Part shown: piece after piece, positions 32,948-41,707 of the stretch
Layout of the letters: every line of letters begins with the position of its first letter
Numbering within the stretch: position 1 is the first letter of the stretch
From: an uncultured Nostoc sp.
GTDB lineage: Bacteria > Cyanobacteriota > Cyanobacteriia > Cyanobacteriales > Nostocaceae
NCBI RefSeq assembly: GCF_937863485.1
Contig: NZ_CALMFY010000046.1
Span: 1-42,113 of the forward strand
Length of the DNA stretch: 42,113 bases
Reading direction: 5' to 3'
Position numbers and translations under genes: made by a program
The notes under the pieces: generated by a model
What the model was told of the DNA's origin: nothing
What the model saw: only the letters and a program-made list of their open reading frames with translations
The model's database searches: none

Positions 32948-33460
32948 GTGGATTTATCTCGTATTCCTGCCCAACCAAAACCGGGTCTAATCAACGTTCT
33001 GATTGAAATTATTGGCGGAAGTAAAAATAAATACGAATACGACAAGGAACTAGAAGCTTTTGCTCTAGACCGAGTACTTTATTCCTCGGTACAATATCCA
33101 TACGACTACGGCTTTGTACCCAATACTTTGGCTGAAGATGGCGATCCCCTAGATGGTATGGTCATAATTGACGAGCCAACCTTTCCAGGCTGTATTATTG
33201 CTGCACGACCGATTGGCTTCTTAGAGATGATTGACGGTGGCGATCGCGATGAGAAAATCCTTTGTGTTCCTGACAAAGATCCGCGCTACACTCAGGTGAA
33301 ATCACTGAACGACTTAGCGCCACACCGCTTAGATGAAATTGCCGAATTTTTCCGTAGTTATAAAAATTTGGAAAAAAAGGTGACTGAAATTCTCGGTTGG
33401 CAAGATGTGGACAAGGTTGCAGCTTTAGTAGAAAAATCCGTCAAAGCTTATAGAGGATAA
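32948..33460 (+). CDS. ppa: Inorganic pyrophosphatase
   Basis: Hydrolyses pyrophosphate from biosynthesis, pulling polymerisation reactions forward. It is a soluble family I enzyme using Mg2+. The signature DGDPLDGMV (about residues 64-72) supplies three metal-binding aspartates. Family blocks [48 protein letters not shown] and the late Lys/Tyr (VKAYRG) are present. The start is GTG at 32948, with AGAGGAG about six bases upstream (32935-32941). At 170 residues it is full length. The upstream terminator at 32756-32801 shows it has its own promoter. Confidence 0.96.
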   Translation: MDLSRIPAQPKPGLINVLIEIIGGSKNKYEYDKELEAFALDRVLYSSVQYPYDYGFVPNTLAEDGDPLDGMVIIDEPTFPGCIIAARPIGFLEMIDGGDRDEKILCVPDKDPRYTQVKSLNDLAPHRLDEIAEFFRSYKNLEKKVTEILGWQDVDKVAALVEKSVKAYRG

Positions 33461-33518
33461 TAGAAGGGTTAGGAGTTATGAGTTAAGAGTTATGAATTTT
33501 TATTCCTAACTCCCGTAC

Positions 33519-33538
33519 AGACGCGATTAATCGCGTCT
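33519..33538. repeat. 20-bp perfect palindrome, copy 2
   Basis: Identical to 726-745 and preceded by degenerate heptamer units (GTTATGAGTTAAGAGTTATG). It lies between ppa and panD. Confidence 0.75.
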
Positions 33539-33596
33539 CTACTCATGACTTCCGCTTGTTACGGATCGCAAAAACTGCCACCAATCCCAAACCTAA

Positions 33597-33980
33597 ATGC
33601 AGCGCACTCTCCTTTTGGCAAAAATTCATAACTGCACCCTCACAGGGGCAAATATCAACTACGTGGGTAGTATCAGCATCGATGAAATCCTTTTGGAAAA
33701 AGCTGGTATCTTACCCTATGAGCAGGTGCAAGTAGTTAATAATGCCAACGGTCAGCGCTTTATTACCTATGCGATCCCGGCTCCAGCCCATTCAGGAGTA
33801 ATTGAGCTAAATGGGGCTGCGGCACGTCTAGGCATTATTGGCGATCGCTTGATTATAATGACTTACGGGCAGTTCACTCCAGAAGAGTTAAAAAGTTACT
33901 CTCCTACGGTAGTCATTGTGGACGAAAAAAACAGGCTGTTGGAAGTGCGGCGCTACGATGACCTGCTCAGTAAGGTCTAA
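33597..33980 (+). CDS. panD: Aspartate 1-decarboxylase precursor
   Basis: Makes beta-alanine for pantothenate and coenzyme A. The proenzyme cuts itself between Gly24 and Ser25 to make the pyruvoyl group; the site is visible as NYVGSISID. Other conserved parts are [20 protein letters not shown], with the active-site Lys9, [40 protein letters not shown] and [10 protein letters not shown]. The 127-residue length is standard. An ATG at 33597 gives the standard start. The following gene begins 11 bp later on the same strand, so both are probably one transcript. Confidence 0.95.
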   Translation: MQRTLLLAKIHNCTLTGANINYVGSISIDEILLEKAGILPYEQVQVVNNANGQRFITYAIPAPAHSGVIELNGAAARLGIIGDRLIIMTYGQFTPEELKSYSPTVVIVDEKNRLLEVRRYDDLLSKV

Positions 33981-33991
33981 TTTCAAGGAAA

Positions 33992-34894
33992 ATGTCAAAT
34001 CTTGAGTTGTCGGGTTCCCAAAGCTATATAAGAGAAAAGTCATCTACCCTGCCAAGTAGTCCAGCAGGTGAATTTCTCGTGCAATTTTGGGGTGTAAGAG
34101 GTTTAATTCCCACTCCAAGTAGCAATGCCAGTCGTTATGGTGGTAATACCGCTTGTGTAGAAATGCATGTAGCTGGGAAACGCTTGATTTTTGATGGCGG
34201 TACTGGCTTACGTATACTGGGTAAAATTTGGCAAGAACTACAACAGCCACTAGAAGCCCATTTATTTTTTACCAACTGCCAAGCAAATCGTATTCAAGGG
34301 TTTCCCTTTTTTGCTCCAGCATTTATTGTGGAAAATTGTTTTCACATTTACGGCACAGCTGCCTCAAATGGAGCCTCAATCAAACAATGTCTGTATGACC
34401 AGATGCTTCAGCCACACTTTCCTTACCCTTTACAGGTAATGCAGTCAGAATTGCAGTTTTACAATCTGACTTCAGAAAGTGATGTGAAGCTAGATGATGT
34501 GACGATTACAACTGCATTAATTAATCAAACTCAGCGGTCAGTTGGCTACCGAGTTACTTGGCAAGAGTATAGTGTTGCCTACGTCACGGATTTGCACCAG
34601 AATGCTGATCAACTAGAGCAAGAGCGGATTTTACAGTTTATTAAAGGCGTTGACTTGCTGATTGCCAATGCCACTTACACTCCCCCTACCTCTCACAACC
34701 ATGACTCTGCTGATTTACTCTGGCAAGCTGCGGTGAATGCAGCTCTGAATGCTGGTGTGCAACGGTTAGCCATTTCTCATCATCACCCAGATGACCATGA
34801 TGATTTTCTTGATCAGGTTCAAGTCGATGTTAAATCTGCCTTTCCTCAAGCAATAGTAGCCTATGAGGGTCTAGTTTTAACTGTTGGTAAGTAA
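33992..34894 (+). CDS. Metallo-beta-lactamase-fold protein without metal ligands
   Basis: A 300-residue protein of the group often called MBL-fold metallo-hydrolase (related to cyclic-nucleotide phosphodiesterase types). It has the family start VQFWGVRGLIPTPSSNASRY-GGNT, the strand LIFDGGTGLRILGK, and later HHHPDDHDDFLD. The metal site, normally SHTHWDHIQG, reads FFTNCQANRIQG: the ligand positions are N95, Q97, N99 and R100, so the usual His, His, Asp and His are all replaced. Each change is reachable by one base substitution. The fold should remain but metal catalysis should not, so a binding or regulatory role is likelier. It is probably co-transcribed with panD. Confidence 0.82.
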   Translation: MSNLELSGSQSYIREKSSTLPSSPAGEFLVQFWGVRGLIPTPSSNASRYGGNTACVEMHVAGKRLIFDGGTGLRILGKIWQELQQPLEAHLFFTNCQANRIQGFPFFAPAFIVENCFHIYGTAASNGASIKQCLYDQMLQPHFPYPLQVMQSELQFYNLTSESDVKLDDVTITTALINQTQRSVGYRVTWQEYSVAYVTDLHQNADQLEQERILQFIKGVDLLIANATYTPPTSHNHDSADLLWQAAVNAALNAGVQRLAISHHHPDDHDDFLDQVQVDVKSAFPQAIVAYEGLVLTVGK

Positions 34895-35060
34895 TTTATA
34901 CTCGTTGGCAGAGCATCACTAACGGGGAGATGAGGGAGGAGGAGGGTAGGATGCCAACAGTTCAGTTTAAGATTTGATTTCCTCCCTTTGCTCCTTTTTA
35001 AAAAAGGAACTAGTCTCGAAGCCAGAGCAAGCGACTGGCTCCCAAATCTAAACTTTCAAC

Positions 35061-36665
35061 TTACAATAAACCTCGTTTACCATTAGGGCGCACAGTCATC
35101 CAATTTGTTTTTGCTAGTGCTAGCTGCTCATCAGAAATTTTGGCACTGGTGAGATTAGCACCACATAGATTAGCTCCTCGGAGGTTAGCATTGCTGAGAT
35201 AAGCATTGCTGAGGTCTGCGCCTCGGAGGTCTGCCCCTTCTAAATCAGCATGGTTAAAGTATGCTTTGCTCAAATTAGCGTCCTTGAGATTTGCTTGAGT
35301 CAGGCTAGCTCTGCCAAAGTCACTATTGTGGAGATTAGCTCCCTGGAGATTGGTTTTTTGCAATTGAGCAGAATGGAAATTTGTTTGGGATAAGTCAGCA
35401 CCTTGTAGACTCAGGAAACTTAAATTGTGTAGGGCAAAATCCCGTCTTCCCTTCAAATAGGCTGTTAATAAACCTTGGGTATCTAACTTCCGCTTAACTT
35501 TGGAATTTTGAATTTGCGAACTATTGCTGTTGCTGTTAGCTAAAGTTGTTGATTTGGCCATCCCAGAACTCTGGTGTAATCCAGCCGCTTCCGCTGCCTT
35601 AGCTCGTCTAGCGCGAATTGCTGCCGCTACCTGTGCCACTCCTACACTGGTAACAGCAGCAGAGGAGTTGTTACATAAAACAGCAGAATTTTCCAGGTAG
35701 TTGTGTGTTCGCTCTTTATATCCACTATCTGATTTAATCAGTAAACCCTTTGCTAAACTTTCTAAGTATGGTTCTATTTCCAATGCTCTGAGAACTTCTG
35801 CCGCTGATTGATAGCGACTACGTACAGACACGTCTAACATTTTTCGCAATACATTGCTCAAGTGGTCACTCACTTGCACAAGCCGCTCCCACATCATCTC
35901 ACCAGTGTTGGGATTATAATCTAAATCTTTAGGAGTTTTGCCAGTCAGTAAATAAATGCATGTCACCCCCAGTGCATAGATATCACTGGCGTAGACTGGA
36001 CGCATAGCCATTTGCTCTGGAGGTGCAAAACCAGGGGTGCCAATGGCATATGCAGTTAATACTGTTTGTCCTGATTGACTCGTCGCACCTTGAGTGACTT
36101 GGTCTTTGACGGCGCCAAAGTCAATGAGTACCATTCTGGCATCTTGAGTGCGGCGAATTAAGTTGGCTGGCTTGATATCACGGTGAATCACCTTTTGCTC
36201 ATGGATGTATTGCAGTAGTGGCAGAATCTCGCTTAAGAATTGCTTGACTCCAGTTTCGCTCAAGATGCCGTTAAGTTTGACCTCCTCCTGCAAGGTATCA
36301 CCATTGATATATTCTTGAACTAAATAGAATTGTTCATGATCTTCAAAATAGTCTAACAACCTTGGTACTTGGGGATGATTGCCAATCTTACCTAGAGTTT
36401 TGGCTTCTCGCTCAAAGAGTTCTCTGGCCATCTGTAAAACGTGTGGGGCGCTTCCTGATGGGCGTAATTGCTTAATTACACAACTCGGTTCTCCTGGTAA
36501 GCCTAGATCATCAGCTAAGAAGGTTGCTCCAAAGCCACCCTGCCCTAATGGTTTGATCACCTGATAGCGCGAGCGCAACAGTAGTTGCGAGCCACAAGAC
36601 TGACACCTTTGGCTATTTACCAAATTTTCTGGATTGGGACAGGTAGGATTTAAGCAGTAGCTCAT
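35061..36665 (-). CDS. Ser/Thr protein kinase with pentapeptide repeats (SpkB-like)
   Basis: Eukaryotic-type kinase of 534 residues with the layout of cyanobacterial SpkB. An N-terminal zinc-ribbon-like segment has Cys4, Cys9, Cys21 and Cys24 (CLNPTCP ... CQSCG). The kinase domain (about 34-300) has the glycine loop LGQGGFGATF, Lys65 in CVIKQL, HRDIKPANLI (161-170), DFGAV (182) and GTPGFAPPEQ, all catalytic features intact. After a low-complexity linker (about 320-400), about 18 pentapeptide repeats of the A(D/N)LxG/N type form a right-handed beta-helix (about 418-515). SpkB in Synechocystis is linked to oxidative stress; target proteins here are unknown. No phosphatase gene is adjacent. Confidence 0.9.
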   Translation of the reverse strand: MSYCLNPTCPNPENLVNSQRCQSCGSQLLLRSRYQVIKPLGQGGFGATFLADDLGLPGEPSCVIKQLRPSGSAPHVLQMARELFEREAKTLGKIGNHPQVPRLLDYFEDHEQFYLVQEYINGDTLQEEVKLNGILSETGVKQFLSEILPLLQYIHEQKVIHRDIKPANLIRRTQDARMVLIDFGAVKDQVTQGATSQSGQTVLTAYAIGTPGFAPPEQMAMRPVYASDIYALGVTCIYLLTGKTPKDLDYNPNTGEMMWERLVQVSDHLSNVLRKMLDVSVRSRYQSAAEVLRALEIEPYLESLAKGLLIKSDSGYKERTHNYLENSAVLCNNSSAAVTSVGVAQVAAAIRARRAKAAEAAGLHQSSGMAKSTTLANSNSNSSQIQNSKVKRKLDTQGLLTAYLKGRRDFALHNLSFLSLQGADLSQTNFHSAQLQKTNLQGANLHNSDFGRASLTQANLKDANLSKAYFNHADLEGADLRGADLSNAYLSNANLRGANLCGANLTSAKISDEQLALAKTNWMTVRPNGKRGLL

Positions 36666-37094
36666 GCGCTGTCAACTCGCTGCACGAATAATCACGGTGA
36701 GTGTTATACTCCCTTTCAATTATTTAGATATTAATCAACTCTTGCCAGGTAATTTTTGCTGGAAATCCTTTGAAGAGTTCCTAAAGTTTAGCTAGTATTA
36801 CGTAAAGCGATCGCCTAAGTAAGCTAATTTATTATATTTATACCAAAAACTAGTGTTTGAGCTCCTTTTTTATCGGTAGTATTGTTTGACATTGCTGAAA
36901 CAGCCTTAAGCCAGAGACTTTGAATCCAAAATCCAGCTTGCGCTGTCAGCGCACCTTTGGTGCGACCCAAAATCCAAAATTGGTATTGGAGGTATTGGAG
37001 GGCAGTGCCCATCCTACAAAAAATTGCTGTAGGATTTTGGATGCCCAAATTTGGAGGCAATTTAGAATCGTCTCCATTAGTCCTTAAGTGAGTA
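36666..37094. other. Intergenic stretch with overlapping hairpins
   Basis: No gene. At 36940-36963 two overlapping hairpins, GCGCT-gtc-AGCGC and GCACC-ttt-GGTGC, share two bases and so exclude each other. They are flanked by repeated AATCCAAAATCC units, a common Nostoc repeat type. The rest is AT-rich and includes the upstream region of the kinase gene. Confidence 0.45.
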
Positions 37095-37925
37095 TTAACT
37101 GGCTTTCATGTCCACACTAATCAGCTGTTCGATAAGTGCAAAAACATCACTGCGGCTGAGTTTCTCTTTACCATTAGCAAGGGCATCAAGGGTGCCATTA
37201 GCCAATGTTAAGGGAATTTGGCAAAAATCTAAGGCTGGGCCTGTAGGAAGATTTTTGGTGTAAGCTTCTGCTAGAGCTAGATTGCGCCGAGCATACTCTT
37301 GCATATTTGCCGTACTCCAACCCTCTGGAAAAAAGTCTACCCCACGCCCTAAATCTTGAGTATGGTTACGCAGGATATTAACTGCTTGTAAACCCCGACC
37401 AAACCCAATCGCCTGGGTACGGTTAGTTTGCGTTCCATCGTACCAAGTCCATAAGTCCGAAAGTAATAATCCCACTGCACCTGCAACCCCAAAAGTATAA
37501 CGATCCAAATCAGATTCTGTGTAAATTTTCCAGTTTCTTTCTGCCCAGTAAGCCATCCGGTCTGCCATTGCAGCAGTAGCATCCCAAATTCGAGGTGCAA
37601 TGGTCTCTGGTGCTAGCAGTGACCATTCTCTAATCCTCACAGTGACTTCTTCTAAGGTATTCTCATACCCACTAAATCCTCCAAAGAAAGCATCTACCGC
37701 GAAGCCATCAACCCCTGCCTGTAATGTCAGACTAATCGTTCTTAACAGCTTTGCTTTAGTAGCGTTATCTAATTCTGGATGATCTTCAATTTCATCAATG
37801 GCACGCATACACAAATATGCTGATGCTACTGCTTCTTGTAATCCTGGCGGTAAAAGACTAATTGGAATATAAAAAGTTCGGCTAGTTTCTTTGAGGATTT
37901 GCAATGCATCTCTACGTAAATTCAT
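37095..37925 (-). CDS. Squalene/phytoene synthase family protein
   Basis: Head-to-head prenyl synthase fold, 276 residues from ATG 37925. This start is chosen because GGGGAGTG lies just upstream and MNLRRDALQILKETSRTFYI begins the family; the frame continues 11 codons further. The first metal-binding motif is RAIDEIEDHPELD (D44, E45, D48). The second, normally NILRDVxED, reads NILRNHTQDLGRGVDFFP, with Asn in place of the first Asp. FGVAGAVGLLLSDLW and the basic residues are kept. Activity on farnesyl or geranylgeranyl diphosphate therefore cannot be assumed; squalene synthase-like or another role are both possible. The main phytoene synthase crtB appears different. Confidence 0.8.
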   Translation of the reverse strand: MNLRRDALQILKETSRTFYIPISLLPPGLQEAVASAYLCMRAIDEIEDHPELDNATKAKLLRTISLTLQAGVDGFAVDAFFGGFSGYENTLEEVTVRIREWSLLAPETIAPRIWDATAAMADRMAYWAERNWKIYTESDLDRYTFGVAGAVGLLLSDLWTWYDGTQTNRTQAIGFGRGLQAVNILRNHTQDLGRGVDFFPEGWSTANMQEYARRNLALAEAYTKNLPTGPALDFCQIPLTLANGTLDALANGKEKLSRSDVFALIEQLISVDMKAS

Positions 37926-37958
37926 GTTTTCACTCCCCGATTGATTTTTACACCACAT

Positions 37959-38652
37959 GAAGTTTGCAGTTTTTTGATGATACTGGATATAGTTTTGACT
38001 AAACCTTAAAAACTATAGACCATAAGATACGCTAGTATTTAATCTAAAAATTAATAGTTTTTGGTGTTGCAATTAACAAAACTCTCAAATTTATCAAAGT
38101 CCTATCTAGTATATAGGGTTTTGGTTGCAAAAATGTGTAAGGCGTCGTTTTAGATAGCTTTCAGAAACTTTTAGTGTATATATAAAGAATTATGCTAATA
38201 TTTGGTTAATTACCGCGAAATTTTTCCATCAGCAAACATCCATTTTAGAGATTTGAAAGTGTTTTAAGTCTGCGTTAATCTGACTAACAAAGTATAATTA
38301 TTGTATATATAAAGGCAATTTAGGAAAAGCTGGTAACGGATAACAGTAACTGTACGCACTTAAAGGTGCGAACGGCGGCTTGCCCAAAAGTTAAGGTCAA
38401 ATTGGACATAGAGGGCTGCAATCCTTGGGTTGAGCTACGCCTACGCTTGATCGGTTACAGTGGGAGCGTCCTTGCTGTTCAAAGTGACATAAAGTGACCA
38501 TAACCTAGAGCAAGAAGTTCCCGTATATTTACGAGATCGACAAAACAGCCCACTCAACAAAACATTTGTGAATATTTGACCTCTCATCAGTCTCAAGATA
38601 TAGAGATTCAACAAGTTGTTTAGAGTCAGGCTAAAGCTATGGTCTCCACTTT
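37959..38652. other. Intergenic stretch, no gene seen
   Basis: About 690 bp, AT-rich. It contains a possible hairpin GTGCGAACG-like stretch around 38356-38372 and short repeats CTACGCCTACGC near 38440. No coding frame or recognisable RNA was found. Confidence 0.4.
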
Positions 38653-39117
38653 TTACTTGTTTTCCACTGATGTCACCTCATTGGGTGAGTTGGTTGCTAC
38701 TACCACAGCATCAGCTCTCACAACTTTACCACTGCTCGTCTCAACACGGGCAGGCAAACCACCTGGAATTTTTTCTACGTGTGCCTCCGTATAGATTCTA
38801 CCACCACGGTGTTGTATAGCTTCTGCAAGTCCAGTTAGATATTTCAGTGGATCAAATTGCCCTTGTTGGGGAAAGCGTAGACACACTCCTAGATAAAAAT
38901 CGCTTAACGGGGCTTTCTTCACCATTTCTACGTTAGTGAGTCCGACCCGGTGTACTGCTTCTAACTCCTGCTGAATCTCATCTATTGATTTCAGGTCTGG
39001 GGGAAAAAGATAGCCGTCAAGTCTCTCCAAGTCGCAGTTAATGTTTTCTTGGGTGGCGATCGCCTCTATAGTATTAATTGCTGTTGTATGACTTTGAGCA
39101 ACAAGTTTTACGCCCAA
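38653..39117 (-). pseudogene. Fragment of an FAD-dependent oxidoreductase (DAO type)
   Basis: A 154-codon frame contains internal parts of a D-amino-acid-oxidase-like flavoprotein: KLVAQSHTTAINTIEAIATQ, LDGYLFPPDLKSIDEIQQEL, HRVGLTNVEMVKKAPL, LGVCLRFPQQGQFDPLKYLT, LAEAIQHRGGRIYTEAHVEK and VETSSGKVVRADAVVVATNS. The N-terminal FAD-binding Rossmann motif and the C-terminal half are both missing. The frame opens abruptly at a TTG (39117) and ends in the unrelated NEVTSVENK. The 5' end has been overwritten by the divergent lipoprotein gene region. This is a dead fragment, not a small protein. Confidence 0.65.
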
Positions 39118-39150
39118 AATATACTTATGTTGGCTATGAAGGGTCTAAGA

Positions 39151-39603
39151 ATGCCGAAGCCTGGGAAATTGGCATCTGTAATTAATTGTTTATTAATAGT
39201 GACATTGTTAGCTTCTTGCAGTGGTAAAACGTCCGCAGAAGATATGGACAAAGAAACAGAAAGTGTATCTTCTTGGGTAGCAACAGCAAATATGGTTGGT
39301 GATGCTTGGATACGCGGTGCTGTGCCAAATAAATATGCTGAACAAACATTGAAAAGAGCCACAGAAGAACTGCGAAAAGAAAAAGAGAAAATAGACGAAA
39401 TAAAGTTATCTAAAGATGTGAACAAACATGATAAATCAGTGCTAATAGCTGAAGTTTTTCAGTTAGCAAATAAAACGCAGGAAATGTCCAAGGCTGTGGC
39501 ACAAAAAAATCGTTCAGTGGTACGGCAAAAACTTGGAGAATTAGCAGCAGAAAAGCGATCGCTAAACAAGCTAAGAAAAGTTGCAGGGCAAACCAATGAA
39601 TAA
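39151..39603 (+). CDS. Small lipoprotein, unknown
   Basis: A 150-residue exported lipoprotein. The signal (LASVINCLLIVTLLASC) ends at lipobox LLASC. The mature part is helical and highly charged, with DMDKETESVSSWVATANMVG, WIRGAVPNKYAEQTLKRATE and a Lys/Glu-rich C-terminus that could form a coiled coil (KATEELRKEKEKIDEIK-like). ATG 39151 was chosen because GAAGGG (39137-39142) lies about eight bases upstream; in-frame ATGs at 39136 and 39127 would lengthen it slightly. Its stop overlaps the NRAMP-like transporter start by eight bases, which indicates translational coupling and a joint role at the membrane, perhaps with that transporter. The family was not recognised. Confidence 0.7.
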   Translation: MPKPGKLASVINCLLIVTLLASCSGKTSAEDMDKETESVSSWVATANMVGDAWIRGAVPNKYAEQTLKRATEELRKEKEKIDEIKLSKDVNKHDKSVLIAEVFQLANKTQEMSKAVAQKNRSVVRQKLGELAAEKRSLNKLRKVAGQTNE

Positions 39604-40810
39604 AATTTTTGAAATCGCTCTTGGTATTGTTACCAGTATTGGCGGCTTTTTGGATGTAGGTGCGATCGCCACTGCTGCGGAAGCTGGATCTACCTATAGC
39701 TTCCAACTAATCTGGGCGTTTGTCTTAGGAACAATTTGTGTAATCTTTCTGGTGGAAATGTCTGGACGTTTAGCAGCCGTTAGCAAACATACATTAGCTG
39801 CGGCGGTGCGAGAACGATTTGGGTTCAACTTTTATATTATTCCACTAGTTGCAGAAATTGTCGTCGATTTTCTGGTTTTAGCAGCCGAAATTGGCGGTGT
39901 TTGTATTGCCCTGCAATTAGTAACAGGCATTAGTTTCCAGTGGTTTGCTTTACCCGTGGCCTTTGCAATTTGGTTGCTACTTTGGAAAGGGACATTTGGA
40001 TTAATTGAAAACGGTATTTCTTTATTCGGATTAATTACACTAGCATTTGTCGTTGCTACTTTTAAGCTGCATCCATCATTAACACAACTTGGTTCTGGTT
40101 TGTTGCCAACTCTGCCGCAACAAGACACCGCACATTATTTATACCTTGCCGTTGGCATACTAGGGGCATTGATTAGCCCGTACTTGTTTTATTTCTACTC
40201 ATCTGGTGCAGTAGAAGATAAGTGGGATGAAGGGTATATCGGTGTAAATTGCGCTGTTGCTGGTTTGGGGATGGGCTTTGGTAGTATCGTATCGCTGGGA
40301 GTGTTGATTGTGGCAGCACTGGTACTTGGTCCCAAAGGTATCCAGGTTGATAGCTATGAACAGGCGGCGCTGATGTTGACAGAAACCTTTGGTTACTGGG
40401 GCTTTGTGCTATTTGCAGCATCGCTAGGGATTGCTTGTTTTGGTGCAGCACTGGAGGTAAGCCTCGACACGGCATATATTGTAGCTCAAGCTTTTGGTTG
40501 GAATTGGGGCGAAAACCTTAAACCAAAAGATGCCGCACGCTTTAGTTTAGTCTACACCGTGTTTGTCTTTCTCGCCTCATTACTGATGGTATTTGGTATT
40601 GATCCATTGCAATTGACTTTGTTTTCAATGGCAATTACAGCAGTAATTTTGCCGCCTGTAATTATACCATTTCTAGTTTTGATGAACGATGAATTATATG
40701 TGGGCAAGTATCGTAACGGCTGGATTAGTAACAGCGTTGTGATTTTTACAATTGCGCTGACATTTGTGCTAGCGATCGTTGCTATTCCATTGGAAATTAT
40801 TGGAGGATAA
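39596..40810 (+). CDS. NRAMP-like divalent metal transporter, non-canonical motifs
   Basis: Polytopic protein of 404 residues with NRAMP organisation, about 11 helices. True NRAMP proteins have DPGN in helix 1 and MPH in helix 6, which bind the metal. Here helix 1 reads GGFLDVGAIATAAEAGSTY and helix 6 reads GALISPYLFYFYSSGAVEDK, where SPY replaces MPH. Asp in helix 1 (GFLDVG) is kept but the Pro, Gly and Asn of the motif are not. Substrate could be Mn2+, Mg2+ or another ion. It overlaps the lipoprotein gene by eight bases and is followed after 121 bp by two PRC-barrel genes on the same strand, so the group is probably functionally linked. Confidence 0.82.
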   Translation: MNKIFEIALGIVTSIGGFLDVGAIATAAEAGSTYSFQLIWAFVLGTICVIFLVEMSGRLAAVSKHTLAAAVRERFGFNFYIIPLVAEIVVDFLVLAAEIGGVCIALQLVTGISFQWFALPVAFAIWLLLWKGTFGLIENGISLFGLITLAFVVATFKLHPSLTQLGSGLLPTLPQQDTAHYLYLAVGILGALISPYLFYFYSSGAVEDKWDEGYIGVNCAVAGLGMGFGSIVSLGVLIVAALVLGPKGIQVDSYEQAALMLTETFGYWGFVLFAASLGIACFGAALEVSLDTAYIVAQAFGWNWGENLKPKDAARFSLVYTVFVFLASLLMVFGIDPLQLTLFSMAITAVILPPVIIPFLVLMNDELYVGKYRNGWISNSVVIFTIALTFVLAIVAIPLEIIGG

Positions 40811-40814
40811 ATCG

Positions 40815-40844
40815 ATTTTAGATTTTAGATTTTGGATTTTGGAT
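40815..40844. repeat. Heptamer repeat TTTAGAT/TTTGGAT
   Basis: About four units in tandem (two TTTAGAT, two TTTGGAT) between the transporter and the first PRC-barrel gene. The units match those at 30221-30240. Confidence 0.65.
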
Positions 40845-40931
40845 TAGGATTTATAACATTTTATTCCTTTGCAATCTTTGCGCCTCTGTGGCTTGGTAAA
40901 TCTATCAATAATTAACGGGAAGTGATAGGAA

Positions 40932-41291
40932 ATGGATATTATTAGAGATGTTCTTGATAACCAATTAGTTGACCGCAATCAACGCAAAATGGGTAAAGTT
41001 GATGGCATTGTGATCGAGTTGCAAGACGGCGAACCACCACGACTTGCTTATATTGAAGTAGGAGTGACAACCCTTACCAAACGGCTAAATCCTCGTTTGG
41101 CACGTTTGGTAGCAGCAATTGCAAGTAAATGGGGTGCTAAACAAAGTGAATCGTTTCGGATTCCGTGGTCAAAAGTGCGGGATATTGGTATTGATGTTGA
41201 AGTCGATGTTGAAGCTGAAGCAACACCAGCCTTAAGTTATGAAAAATGGTTGCGCGATCGCATCATCGCCCGAATTCCAGGAGGGGGATAA
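40932..41291 (+). CDS. PRC-barrel-like domain protein, copy A
   Basis: A 119-residue protein fitting the PRC-barrel pattern: DVLDNQLVDRNQRKMGKVDG (a strand pair with the conserved Gly), VIELQDGEPPRLAYIEVG, and FRIPWSKVRDIGIDVEVDVE, in which IPWSKV is the usual closing motif. The N-terminus has no signal peptide and no membrane helix. PRC barrels often sense or transmit metal or pH signals and are fused to, or placed beside, metal transporters such as MgtE types. Placement after the NRAMP-like gene and a one-base overlap with the next PRC gene (TAATG, 41289-41293) support a common module. Confidence 0.78.
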   Translation: MDIIRDVLDNQLVDRNQRKMGKVDGIVIELQDGEPPRLAYIEVGVTTLTKRLNPRLARLVAAIASKWGAKQSESFRIPWSKVRDIGIDVEVDVEAEATPALSYEKWLRDRIIARIPGGG

Positions 41292-41629
41292 TGACAACTC
41301 GTGAAATTCATCTAGAATTACTGCTGAGTAAACCAGTATTAGACTCAACTGGTAAAGCCGTCGGACGCATTGAGGAAGTACGTGCCGAACAACAAGGTGA
41401 AGAATGGATTGTTAAAGAATATCTTATCGGCTATGCTGCGGTGTTAGAACGGTTATCCGCTTGGACGATTGGGTTAAAAATTTTGCATCTACTGGGGGCG
41501 CACAAAATCTATGGTAATTATACAGTACCTTGGGACAAGCTAGATTTGACTGACCCTGACAAGCCTCGTTTACGTTGCAGTCTAGATGCATTAAAGTCAT
41601 TAAATGAGCAGCCGCAGGATATAGAGTAA
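41291..41629 (+). CDS. PRC-barrel-like domain protein, copy B
   Basis: A 112-residue protein with a second PRC-barrel-type layout: LLLSKPVLDSTGKAVGRIEE, VRAEQQGEEWIVKEYLIG, and YTVPWDKLDLTDPDKPRLRC, whose VPWDKLDL is the counterpart of IPWSKV in copy A. The middle part (AAVLERLSAWTIGLKILHLL) is helical and more hydrophobic. The start is ATG 41291, overlapping the previous TAA by one base, with GGAGGGGG about three to five bases upstream; the frame also runs 15 codons further upstream but that overlaps copy A. It may act in a pair with copy A. A 15-bp inverted repeat lies 79 bases downstream. Confidence 0.75.
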   Translation: MTTREIHLELLLSKPVLDSTGKAVGRIEEVRAEQQGEEWIVKEYLIGYAAVLERLSAWTIGLKILHLLGAHKIYGNYTVPWDKLDLTDPDKPRLRCSLDALKSLNEQPQDIE

Positions 41630-41707
41630 CTTGGGTTGAAGGAAGCAGAAGTATGATCTCAAAATAATTCGTAATTGATAATGATGCTCTCTGGGAGACG
41701 CTGTGCG

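Noticed and set aside
34992..35008. TCCTTTTT-A-AAAAAGGA near-palindrome as a terminator
   Set aside because: The loop would be a single base, too short to fold well, and no G/C-rich stem is present.
38338..38500. Possible tRNA-like sequence
   Set aside because: No cloverleaf with a T-arm GTTCRANYC and an acceptor stem could be drawn.
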